NCBI GenBank assembly: GCA_022708765.1
Contig: JAKIYB010000014.1
Span: 1 to 12,417, forward strand
DNA length: 12,417 nt
Direction: 5' to 3'
Source: Armatimonadota bacterium
Lineage (GTDB): Bacteria; Armatimonadota; Hebobacteria; CAIYQO01
Part shown: positions 7,103 to 12,417 of the stretch, one piece after another
Numbering within the stretch: the first letter of the stretch is position 1
Layout of the letters: each line of letters opens with the position of its first letter
Translations under genes and position numbers: made by a program
The notes under the pieces: model-generated
Seen by the model: the letters and a program-made list of their open reading frames with translations, nothing else
Databases searched by the model: none
What the model was told of the DNA's origin: nothing

Positions 7103-7677
7103 TAGAATTCCCCTCCGTACAGGCCTTCGACCGGCACCCGGATTTCGAAGGTCGCCACGGTGACACCGGTGTCACGGCTTTCGCTCGAGGTGACACCGCC
7201 AAGGGTGGGCGTCTTCGCCCAGCGCGTGCCCACCCGCAGGCTTTCCATGAAGTCGCCGGCGGTCTTGATGTCGCGGGCGCGCCCGGTCAACCGCAGCCAG
7301 ATGGCGTCGTTTTTCGTCTCTGTGGCGAAACTGGCGAGCACGACGTCATGGGAGATGACCCGGCTGACATCGGCGAGGATAATCATCCAGGCGCTTTCGC
7401 TCACCCGCACCTGCGCGAGCAGATTGACGATTTCGCGCTTCTCTTCCACGTCGGCTTTGAGCGCGCGGAACTCATCGCGCTCAATCCTGCGCTCCTGCAG
7501 CGTCTGCTCGGTCATATTGAGCGTGTGCGCGGTGTCTACATTCAGTTTCCACCAGGCGATATTCAGCACCACCATGATGAAGACGACCAGCACCACCCCC
7601 AGCGAGCTCATGCGCAGGATTGTAACCTCGCGCTGTTTGCGGGCGCGCCGTTCGGCGATGAGGTTAATATTGATCAC
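7102..7677 (-). CDS. pilN: Type IV pilus inner-membrane protein PilN
   Basis: The 191-residue bitopic protein begins with ININLIAERR (residues 2-11), the cytoplasmic segment equivalent to the conserved INLLP tail that fits into a groove of PilM. A membrane helix follows (about 24-43, ending in a Trp pair), then a coiled coil (about 52-90) and a small periplasmic alpha/beta domain (about 95-188). The start is GTG 7677, which overlaps the pilM stop as GTGA, with GGAGG 6 nt before it. The tail, single helix, coiled coil and gene order make the call secure even though periplasmic PilN sequences diverge strongly. Confidence 0.9.
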   Translation of the reverse strand: MININLIAERRARKQREVTILRMSSLGVVLVVFIMVVLNIAWWKLNVDTAHTLNMTEQTLQERRIERDEFRALKADVEEKREIVNLLAQVRVSESAWMIILADVSRVISHDVVLASFATETKNDAIWLRLTGRARDIKTAGDFMESLRVGTRWAKTPTLGGVTSSESRDTGVTVATFEIRVPVEGLYGGEF

Positions 7678-8831
7678 CGATAGCCTCCCTTCTCCCGGAC
7701 GAGCATCGGTTCCCGAAGCGCGAGGCCGGTGGCGGTAGCCAGCATCGGCTCCTGGGCGTAGAGTTCATCGGCGCCTTCCGGCACCTGTACCATCCCCTTG
7801 CTAAAGATGTCGGTGATGCCGACGGGTAGGCTGAGCTGTTCCTGCAGGAAGGGGGCCAGCCCGGTCATCTTGGCGCTGCCGCCGGTGAGGATGACGCGGC
7901 TAACGCCGACGGCACCGGCCGCGCGCGGCGTGCCGCCCGGTCCCTGTTGATAATCGTAGAAGGCGAAGGAGCGGCGAATTTCGCGCACAAGCTCTTCCAA
8001 CACCGGTTCCAACGCGCGGCTGGCTTCCTGGCCGATGGGGGAGAGTTCGGCGCGGCTGACCTCGTCGGTGACCACCTGCAGCTCATTCTCTTTAATTTCT
8101 TCCGCCTGCAGCACATCCACGCCCAGCACATTCATAATCGCTTCCGTGAAGTTGAAGCCGGCGATCGTGATGGTGCGGGAGAGGACGAACGCGCCATTGG
8201 AGACAATCGAAATACTGGTATAGGTGGCGCCGATATCCACCAATGCGATGGTGTCGTTCGTCACCGCGGTCCCGCCGCGCGGCAGCTCAATGGCCGCGCG
8301 CATGAGCGAGAAGGGTTCCACCTCTACCGCCAGCAACTCCACCCCTGCCTGCTCCAGCGTTTCCACGCGGCTGTCCACCAACTCGCGCGGCGCGGCGACC
8401 AGCATGACGTCCATCTTCGGGGTGCTCTCGTCGGTGTGGGTTTCGAGGATCTGGAATTCGAGCAGGCTGTTTTCCACCGGGAACGAGATATAGTTTCGCG
8501 CTTCCCAGTAAATAGATTTGCGCAGGTGGGCTTCCGGCATAGCGGGGAGCTGTACCTGACGGACCACCACGGTGGGGCCGGCGACGGCGGCGATGGCGGC
8601 GCCCGCGCCGATACCGAGATCGCGCATGAGCAGGTGGACCGCATCCGCGACGGCCGGCCGGTCAGTGACGACCCCTTGCTTGATGGCATTCGGCGGCGTC
8701 GGGGTGCTGCCCGCGCGCGTAAGCGCGAAGCCGGTGCGGGACGGGCTGAGCTGTACCACCTTGATTGAGTGACTGCCGATGTCAATACCGATGGTACCGC
8801 CCCCGGCAGCGAACTTGCCCAACATGGCCAT
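7674..8831 (-). CDS. pilM: Type IV pilus actin-like protein PilM
   Basis: The 385-residue cytoplasmic protein belongs to the FtsA/PilM actin-like ATPase family. The phosphate-1 segment IGIDIGSHSIKVVQL is at 14-28, phosphate-2 ALVDIGATYTSI at 196-207, and the adenosine-binding segment VILTGGSAKM at 313-322. The PilM-typical YWEARNYISFP lies at 108-118. PilM forms a ring at the base of the pilus machine and binds the PilN tail. ATG 8831 is chosen because AGGAG precedes it by 9 nt; a TTG at 8840 also lies in frame but directly abuts that site. It is the first gene of the pilM-pilQ operon. No convincing minus-strand promoter is visible in the 284 bp upstream, so the operon may depend on read-through, an alternative sigma factor or a weak site. 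Confidence 0.95.
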   Translation of the reverse strand: MAMLGKFAAGGGTIGIDIGSHSIKVVQLSPSRTGFALTRAGSTPTPPNAIKQGVVTDRPAVADAVHLLMRDLGIGAGAAIAAVAGPTVVVRQVQLPAMPEAHLRKSIYWEARNYISFPVENSLLEFQILETHTDESTPKMDVMLVAAPRELVDSRVETLEQAGVELLAVEVEPFSLMRAAIELPRGGTAVTNDTIALVDIGATYTSISIVSNGAFVLSRTITIAGFNFTEAIMNVLGVDVLQAEEIKENELQVVTDEVSRAELSPIGQEASRALEPVLEELVREIRRSFAFYDYQQGPGGTPRAAGAVGVSRVILTGGSAKMTGLAPFLQEQLSLPVGITDIFSKGMVQVPEGADELYAQEPMLATATGLALREPMLVREKGGYR

Positions 8832-8903
8832 ACTCGGCAACTCCTCTCCTACTGCCTTGACTGTGATTGGCGCATCTCATCCGGCGTACCGGGCGGCGCC
8901 CTG

Positions 8904-8912
8904 TGCTATGAT
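8904..8912 (+). promoter_or_regulatory. Candidate extended -10 promoter on the plus strand
   Basis: TGCTATGAT is an extended -10 (TG, one base, then TATGAT, 5 of 6 to consensus). No -35 is visible 17 bp upstream, which extended -10 promoters can tolerate. Transcription would start near 8919, at the base of the first inverted repeat, and run away from pilM, against the neighbouring genes. Confidence 0.3.
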
Positions 8913-8918
8913 TCGTCA

Positions 8919-8935
8919 CGCGGCCGCGGGCCGCG
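8919..8935. repeat. Perfect 7-bp inverted repeat, 3-nt loop
   Basis: The all-GC arms CGCGGCC and GGCCGCG flank a 3-base loop (read on the minus strand). It would form a very stable hairpin in either transcript: at the predicted 5' end of a plus-strand RNA, or in the pilM leader on the minus strand. Confidence 0.5.
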
Positions 8936-8949
8936 CTGTCGGCATCTTC

Positions 8950-8977
8950 ACCGGGCAGACGGGCGGCCTTGCCCGGT
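8950..8977. repeat. Perfect 8-bp inverted repeat, 12-nt loop
   Basis: The arms ACCGGGCA (8950-8957) and TGCCCGGT (8970-8977) are exact complements. The element ends just before the GGAGGGAGG ribosome-site-like run of the plus-strand short ORF. It could be an RNA hairpin on either strand or a binding site for a dimeric regulator. Confidence 0.5.
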
Positions 8978-8992
8978 TGGAGGGAGGACGCC

Positions 8993-9115
8993 ATGCACGC
9001 GATGGATCGGGTATCAGCAGGTGGCGGTCGGGGGGACGCCTGTCCACTGCTGATATTTTCCTCAGGCGGCAACGATCTTCCCATCTTTTTCGATTATTCG
9101 CGTCCGCAGACCTAA
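8993..9115 (+). CDS. Candidate small ORF, 40 residues
   Basis: An ATG at 8993 is preceded by two overlapping GGAGG sites (8979-8987), the nearer one 5 nt upstream, and the frame runs 40 codons to a TAA at 9113-9115. The product is Gly-rich at first and ends in a mixed hydrophobic/acidic stretch (LLIFSSGGNDLPIFFDYSRPQ, minus its last residue, at 19-38). There is no recognisable domain. The terminator-like hairpin 9012-9059 lies inside it, so it would be translated fully only if that hairpin is bypassed. The strong ribosome site is the main support; chance is quite possible in GC-rich DNA. Confidence 0.22.
   Translation: MHAMDRVSAGGGRGDACPLLIFSSGGNDLPIFFDYSRPQT
9012..9059 (+). terminator. Terminator-like hairpin (plus strand) built on a 9-bp inverted repeat
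   Basis: TATCAGCAG (9012-9020) and CTGCTGATA (9047-9055) pair perfectly; a one-base bulge and three further pairs (TGG with CCA) extend the stem. TTTT follows at 9056-9059 on the plus strand. On the minus strand no T-run follows, so it is not a good terminator for the LysM protein gene. The lower stem is AT-rich and the loop large, which weakens the call; an operator is the alternative. Confidence 0.4.
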
Positions 9116-11872
9116 TTATTTCTCGTTCTGGCTCATCAACAGGTAGGTGCCCGTTTTCGGGTTGTATGTCACCTGCAGGCGCAGCGCGGTCATCAGGTAG
9201 CGCAGCGGCACCATGGCGCGCGCCTGGCGAATGGTGGGCGCGACGGGCAGGATATAGCTGTCGCCGTTGATGCGGGCGCCGTTATCGCCGACTTTCAGGC
9301 CCATGAAGGTGTTATCCGCCCACGCATTCACCTCACGGGTGGCGGGCAGCCATACCACCACGCCGCCCTTCGCCTCAACGATGTGGCGGATGGGCACCAT
9401 GGAGTGGCCCTGGGCGATGAACGGATTGGGCGCGTCAGCGATCGGCGTGTCGTCCACGTAGATGCGCGCGGTCTGCCCCGGCACCACCAGCGCGACGCCT
9501 TCCGGCAGCGGGCGTTCCGGGCTGATGCCCGGATTCCGTTTGAGTAGTTCTTCCGGGGTGGTGGCGTAGACTCGCGCGATTTCCAGCAGCGTCTGCCCGC
9601 TCTTGACGGTGTGATGCTGCTCGAGGTCTATCATCACGTCGGCCGCGGGCTGCTCGATACGCGGCGCGCCGGCCACGACGGGCGCGGGCGCCGTCCCACC
9701 GGTTTTGGGAGACACGGGCGCTACCGGATAGGCTGGAGTGAGCCACATGCCGGCGGTGGATTTGGCCGCCGCGTCGGGCGCGAGCTTCCCGGGCTGGGCG
9801 GCCAGTTTCACCGGCGCTGTTTCCTGGTCCACGCGGCGATCATGGGCGGGGGCGCTGTTTAGTGCGCCGGGATCCGCGGCATAGGTCGCGGGCGACGCGG
9901 CGGCCGCGGCGCGCGCGGCGATCTCGCCGGGAGTCAACACGACAGGACGCTGGGTATGCGCGGTCATAGCCAACGCGTCGGCGTCGGCGGAGGAAACCGG
10001 GGCCGGCTTACCGGTGACGCGGGTATAACGCGGCGCCTCAACCGCGGCGGCTGGCGCCGTGCGCATAGTCGCCGCCGGCACATCCAGCACAGCAATGGCC
10101 AGGGGCGTTAGCGTCGGTTGCGCGGGATCGCCGCTCACGCGAGCGAGCAGCCCGACGTCCCGCAGCCGCGGTTCCCGCGCGCGCACGCCTCGCGCGGTGG
10201 CGATATCGGTCAGCGCGGTCATCGCGGGCGTTTGCTTGCCGTCGTCCGGCAACAGTGCCATTGCCACCGGCAGGTCGGTCAATACGCCGCGCTCACCGAC
10301 TTTCTCCACGGCGATGGCGGCCGGCAACACGCGCACGCCGGGAGCGGCTTCCACGGCAACCTGGGGACGAGCGCCAGTACCCAGGTCCCGCAGCCGCGCG
10401 GGGGCCATCATCGTCACTTGCAACACGCGGAGGTCACCGGCGTCCATGGTGGCGCGCGGATTCAATTTATCCGTCGCCGTCGGGGCCAGCGCTATCAGCG
10501 TCATTTCCGGCAGGTGGCCTTGCGCGCGCGTCGCCGGAGTGGCGGGCACGGCGAGGTCGCCGTGCGCCCGCGCGACGTATGAGAGGGTGCTTACGCTGGG
10601 ACGGACTGACGCGTCGGGATTCGCCAGCACCACCGCCCGCGTCGTACCGGTCCGCAGCGATGTGATCCGCATGCTGTCGGCCGTGCCGGGCGCGTGTTTC
10701 GTCGCGACGGGCAGCATCGCGACGAGCGCGGCGCCGTCGGGCAGCGCGCGCGCCGCCGCTCGCAGTTCGGCTGGCAGACTCAATTCGCCTTGCGCGATCG
10801 GCTGCAGCGCGGCGCCGAAGGCGGGGCGGGAGAGGCCTGGCAGCGACGCCAGCGCGGCGGGCGTCGTCACGCCGCGCGTATCGGCGTGCGCCAGGGTATC
10901 AGCCATCGTCAGGCCGGGCAGCGTTTTCACCGGCAGCACGGCGACGGCGATGGCATCGGCGCTGGCGGTGAGTCCGCCGCGGTCAAAGCCCTGTGCAAAC
11001 GGCAGCTCGCCGGAGAGGCCCGGCAACGTCGCCGCGGGACGAATCAGATTGGAGGCCCATTTCTCCGCGCCGGGACCAAGTGACGGTACTGGCTGCTTCG
11101 TCACCGGGAAAACCACCGCTTCCACGGGATCGTCGGGTTTCGTTCCCAGCCCATTATCCTGTTCGATGAGGGTGCGTTCCTGCACCAGCTTCACCGTCAC
11201 CGGCAAGCTGGTACCTTCGTTATCGAACAGGTCCGCGGCGCGCGCGCGGATGACATAGGCGCTCAGCAGCTCTTTGTCCTCCAGCGGATTCCACGGCAGG
11301 ATGTAGGGCGCTTCGTTCATATAGGCGCGCATCTTATTATTAATGAAGACCATCACCCATTTCACGCCGGATTCATCGTCTACCGCGTCCACCTTGATGT
11401 CGGTTTTGCCGGAGATGATCTGACCGTCGCGAGGGGAGACAATGCGGACGCGCGGGGGCGTGGAGTCGGCGCGGATGGTGTTCGGGGCTTCGAGGATGAT
11501 GCGCTGTTCGCGCTGGGCGACGCGCCCCTTGCTGTCATAGAGCTTAATGTATAAGGTATGCGGCCCCGGCTTGACGCTGATCTCGTTCAGGTCGGCGTCC
11601 ACGCGGAAATGGCCGCGGGCGATGGGTTGGCGAATACGGCCCCAGAGAAGGGAGGCGCTGTCCAGGTAGGACTCGAAGCGCACCACCGGGGCGTCTTCGT
11701 CGCAGGAGAACTCGATGACGATAGGCAGCGTCGTGCCGGTCACTTTCTGCGCGGCTTGCGGCTGCACAATAGTGAAGCTGGGCCCGTCCTGCGCGAGCAG
11801 CGGCAAGACGCCGACGAGGATGAGGGTGAGTACGAATCCCAGGCTCAGACCGATGACGGTGCGCATTCGCAT
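9116..11872 (-). CDS. Large secreted protein: Ig-like domains, repeat linker, LysM, copper-amine-oxidase N-like domain
   Basis: The 918-residue protein begins with a signal peptide (1-28, ending LPLLAQ). Two Ig-like beta domains follow (about 33-128 and 139-230); the second has RVRIVSPRDGQIISGKTDIK (141-160), typical of bacterial Ig domains that wrap around surface proteins. A Pro/Ala/Thr-rich linker of about 500 residues (240-745) contains degenerate repeats. A LysM (about 754-800, HTVKSGQTLLEIARVYATT) should bind peptidoglycan. The C-terminus (about 803-915) resembles the copper-amine-oxidase N-terminal domain, a small beta fold found in many secreted proteins without oxidase activity, with two VPxR motifs (MVPIR 825-829 and MVPLR 887-891). 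It has no catalytic domain that I recognise, so an envelope scaffold or adhesin-like role is likely. ATG 11872 is chosen because GAGGAG lies 7 nt upstream; the frame stays open farther upstream but is not protein-like. It has its own promoter at 11976-12004 and is separated from pilM by 284 bp. Confidence 0.9.
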   Translation of the reverse strand: MRMRTVIGLSLGFVLTLILVGVLPLLAQDGPSFTIVQPQAAQKVTGTTLPIVIEFSCDEDAPVVRFESYLDSASLLWGRIRQPIARGHFRVDADLNEISVKPGPHTLYIKLYDSKGRVAQREQRIILEAPNTIRADSTPPRVRIVSPRDGQIISGKTDIKVDAVDDESGVKWVMVFINNKMRAYMNEAPYILPWNPLEDKELLSAYVIRARAADLFDNEGTSLPVTVKLVQERTLIEQDNGLGTKPDDPVEAVVFPVTKQPVPSLGPGAEKWASNLIRPAATLPGLSGELPFAQGFDRGGLTASADAIAVAVLPVKTLPGLTMADTLAHADTRGVTTPAALASLPGLSRPAFGAALQPIAQGELSLPAELRAAARALPDGAALVAMLPVATKHAPGTADSMRITSLRTGTTRAVVLANPDASVRPSVSTLSYVARAHGDLAVPATPATRAQGHLPEMTLIALAPTATDKLNPRATMDAGDLRVLQVTMMAPARLRDLGTGARPQVAVEAAPGVRVLPAAIAVEKVGERGVLTDLPVAMALLPDDGKQTPAMTALTDIATARGVRAREPRLRDVGLLARVSGDPAQPTLTPLAIAVLDVPAATMRTAPAAAVEAPRYTRVTGKPAPVSSADADALAMTAHTQRPVVLTPGEIAARAAAAASPATYAADPGALNSAPAHDRRVDQETAPVKLAAQPGKLAPDAAAKSTAGMWLTPAYPVAPVSPKTGGTAPAPVVAGAPRIEQPAADVMIDLEQHHTVKSGQTLLEIARVYATTPEELLKRNPGISPERPLPEGVALVVPGQTARIYVDDTPIADAPNPFIAQGHSMVPIRHIVEAKGGVVVWLPATREVNAWADNTFMGLKVGDNGARINGDSYILPVAPTIRQARAMVPLRYLMTALRLQVTYNPKTGTYLLMSQNEK

Positions 11873-11934
11873 ATTGATTCTCCTCGCGGGGTGGCTCCGG
11901 CCAGCGTTGCCCGACGCCGGCGCGGGGCGAACAG

Positions 11935-11960
11935 GCGGAAGTGGCGCGCGGCCCTTCCGC
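11935..11960 (-). repeat. Hairpin in the 5' leader of the LysM protein gene
   Basis: GCGGAAG and CTTCCGC (11935-11941 and 11954-11960) pair perfectly, and GGC/GCC extend the stem after one bulged base, leaving a 5-nt loop. It lies in the leader of about 97 nt between the predicted RNA start and the ATG, some 60 nt before the start codon, so it does not hide the ribosome site directly. An effect on mRNA stability is one possibility. Confidence 0.45.
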
Positions 11961-11975
11961 ACCCAGTTATGGATT

Positions 11976-12004
11976 ACTGTAGCATGCGGCAAGGGATTAG
12001 TCAA
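11976..12004 (-). promoter_or_regulatory. Sigma70-type promoter for the LysM protein gene
   Basis: On the minus strand TTGACT (12004-11999) is followed after exactly 17 bp by TACAGT (11981-11976), with TGC directly before the -10, making it an extended -10 as well. The predicted RNA start is near 11969, giving a leader of about 97 nt. This is the best promoter in the window by consensus. Confidence 0.65.
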
Positions 12005-12037
12005 TGAGGAGAAGATGAGTTGCTTACTGAATTTTTC

Positions 12038-12079
12038 GCCGGTTGTCCGGCTGACCTGCATGCGCCCGCCTGGCGGGCG
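12038..12079. repeat. Two adjacent hairpins after the P-loop protein gene
   Basis: The stem 12063-12079 (7 bp, 3-nt loop, CGCCCGC with GCGGGCG) begins one base after the stop of the partial gene, and the stem 12038-12051 (GCCGG-TTGT-CCGGC) follows 11 bp later. Neither is followed by a T-run on the minus strand, so they are not classical terminators; they may protect the 3' end of the mRNA, assist Rho-dependent ending, or serve as regulator sites upstream of the promoter at 11976-12004. Confidence 0.4.
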
Positions 12080-12080
12080 A

Positions 12081-12417
12081 TCACTCCCAGGGGCGGCGAA
12101 GGCGGGGGGTAATGGCGAGGAGGGGCGGCCCGGGGGGCGCCGCGCAGCCGACAGGTGCGCACTGCAGCACGACGGGCACGCCGAGGATGTCGCCCAGCGT
12201 CCGGCAGCGCGCCAAACCCTCGGCGAGATCGGCGGGCGTGGTGTCCGCGCCCAGGTGCGTGTTACTAACCAGGCCGGTGAGGGACAGGCGCGTCGCGGCA
12301 ACCACCCGCGCCAGCAGCGCGGCGGCGCTATCGGGAGTGGCGGTGGTGGGGCGGGCGAAATTGACCACCGCCCAGAGCCCGCAGGCGGGCAGGCGCGTCG
12401 CGAATTGCGCGAGTACG
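12081..12417 (-). CDS. C-terminal part of a P-loop (CobQ/MinD/ParA-type) nucleotide-binding protein (5' end outside window)
   Basis: The open frame enters from the right edge and ends at TGA 12083-12081, leaving about 112 residues. VVNFARPTT is followed, after a helix, by LTGLVSNTHLGADTTPADLAEG and then a GVPVV strand (quoted in part: key residues are the NxxRP, the SNTxLG and the TTP). I recognise this as the C-terminal half of a family of ParA/MinD-like ATP-binding proteins that often sits beside 2-oxoacid:ferredoxin oxidoreductase genes in anaerobes and deep-branching bacteria. The Walker A and B motifs lie outside the window, so activity cannot be judged. A GTG (12368) exists in the frame, but the sequence before it continues to fit the family, so it is not the start. 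The last 20 or so residues are Pro/Leu-rich and look variable. Confidence 0.6.
   Translation of the reverse strand, partial: VLAQFATRLPACGLWAVVNFARPTTATPDSAAALLARVVAATRLSLTGLVSNTHLGADTTPADLAEGLARCRTLGDILGVPVVLQCAPVGCAAPPGPPLLAITPRLRRPWE

Larger units (their letters stand above)
8919..9060 (+). ncRNA. Candidate structured plus-strand small RNA or leader
   Basis: An extended -10 (8904-8912), three hairpins and a terminator-like stem with TTTT would delimit a transcript of about 140 nt. I compared it by eye with common riboswitches (GEMM/c-di-GMP, cobalamin, guanidine, SAM) and with SRP RNA and found no convincing match. All parts are visible in the sequence, but that they form a transcript is an inference; the hairpins could instead serve the minus-strand pilM leader. 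Confidence 0.25.
8832..9115. other. Intergenic region upstream of pilM, rich in inverted repeats
   Basis: This 284-bp stretch separates the LysM protein gene from pilM. It holds three perfect inverted repeats (8919-8935, 8950-8977, 9012-9055), a plus-strand extended -10 element, a plus-strand terminator-like hairpin and a plus-strand 40-codon ORF. On the minus strand I find no clear -35/-10 pair and no U-tract after the hairpins. The minus-strand leader also contains TCCTCCCTCC (8979-8988), which could pair with the purine-rich pilM ribosome site. Confidence 0.6.

Noticed and set aside
8832..9115. c-di-GMP (GEMM) riboswitch upstream of pilM
   Set aside because: Such riboswitches precede pilus genes in some bacteria, but the conserved core segments are not visible on either strand.
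10059..11258. 399-codon plus-strand frame opposite the LysM protein linker
   Set aside because: Antisense shadow of the Ala/Pro-rich linker, itself Arg/Ser/Ala-rich and without domains.
11873..12301. N-terminal extension of the LysM protein to 12301
   Set aside because: It runs through the promoter, the hairpins and the end of the neighbouring gene; the signal peptide and ribosome site fix the start at 11872.
1..12417. CRISPR array, insertion sequence, tRNA or rRNA
   Set aside because: No regularly spaced identical repeats, transposase motifs, tRNA-like cloverleaf or rRNA sequence were seen on either strand.

Overview
This is a GC-rich, densely coding stretch in which every confident gene lies on the minus strand. 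It carries most of the inner-membrane alignment complex, the outer-membrane secretin and the extension ATPase of a type IV pilus (T4P) or related machine, so the host is a Gram-negative-type (diderm) bacterium. The large secreted protein joins LysM to a copper-amine-oxidase N-terminal-like domain, and the ParA/MinD-like fragment at the right edge resembles proteins common in Firmicutes and Armatimonadota. My guess is an uncultured deep-branching diderm such as an Armatimonadota relative; this is an inference with low confidence.

Layout in transcription order (right to left). 12417-12081: the C-terminal end of a P-loop (CobQ/MinD/ParA-type) protein. 12080-11873: an intergenic region with two hairpins, a good sigma70-type promoter and a hairpin in the leader. 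11872-9116: a 918-residue secreted protein with two Ig-like domains, a ~500-residue low-complexity linker with degenerate repeats, a LysM and a copper-amine-oxidase N-like domain. 9115-8832: an unusual intergenic region with three perfect inverted repeats, an extended -10 and a terminator-like hairpin on the opposite strand, and a short ORF with a strong ribosome binding site. 8831-2891: a tightly coupled operon pilM-pilN-pilO-pilP-pilQ plus a small lipoprotein with two Ig-like repeats. Junctions here are 4-bp GTGA overlaps, a TAATG overlap, or gaps of 1 to 15 bp. 2890-2800: a promoter with a perfect TATAAT and a 9-bp hairpin that ends one base before the pilB start. 2799-1069: pilB. 1055-1 (running off the window): a polytopic membrane protein that looks like a degenerate complex I/Mrp antiporter subunit (NuoL/NuoM type).

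How the genes work together: PilM is the cytoplasmic actin-like ring that grips the N-terminal tail of PilN. PilN and PilO span the inner membrane and pair in the periplasm. PilP bridges them to the N domains of the PilQ secretin in the outer membrane. PilB supplies the ATP-driven force for pilus extension. The lipoprotein sits where an outer-membrane secretin partner could be encoded, and the LysM/Ig protein may act in the same cell envelope. pilC, pilT and pilins are not in the window.

The points most worth a second look are the antiporter-like protein that lacks the expected proton-channel residues, the secretin with four RGP-type N1-like modules, the pilQ-linked Ig lipoprotein, the structured region upstream of pilM, and the repeat-bearing LysM protein.
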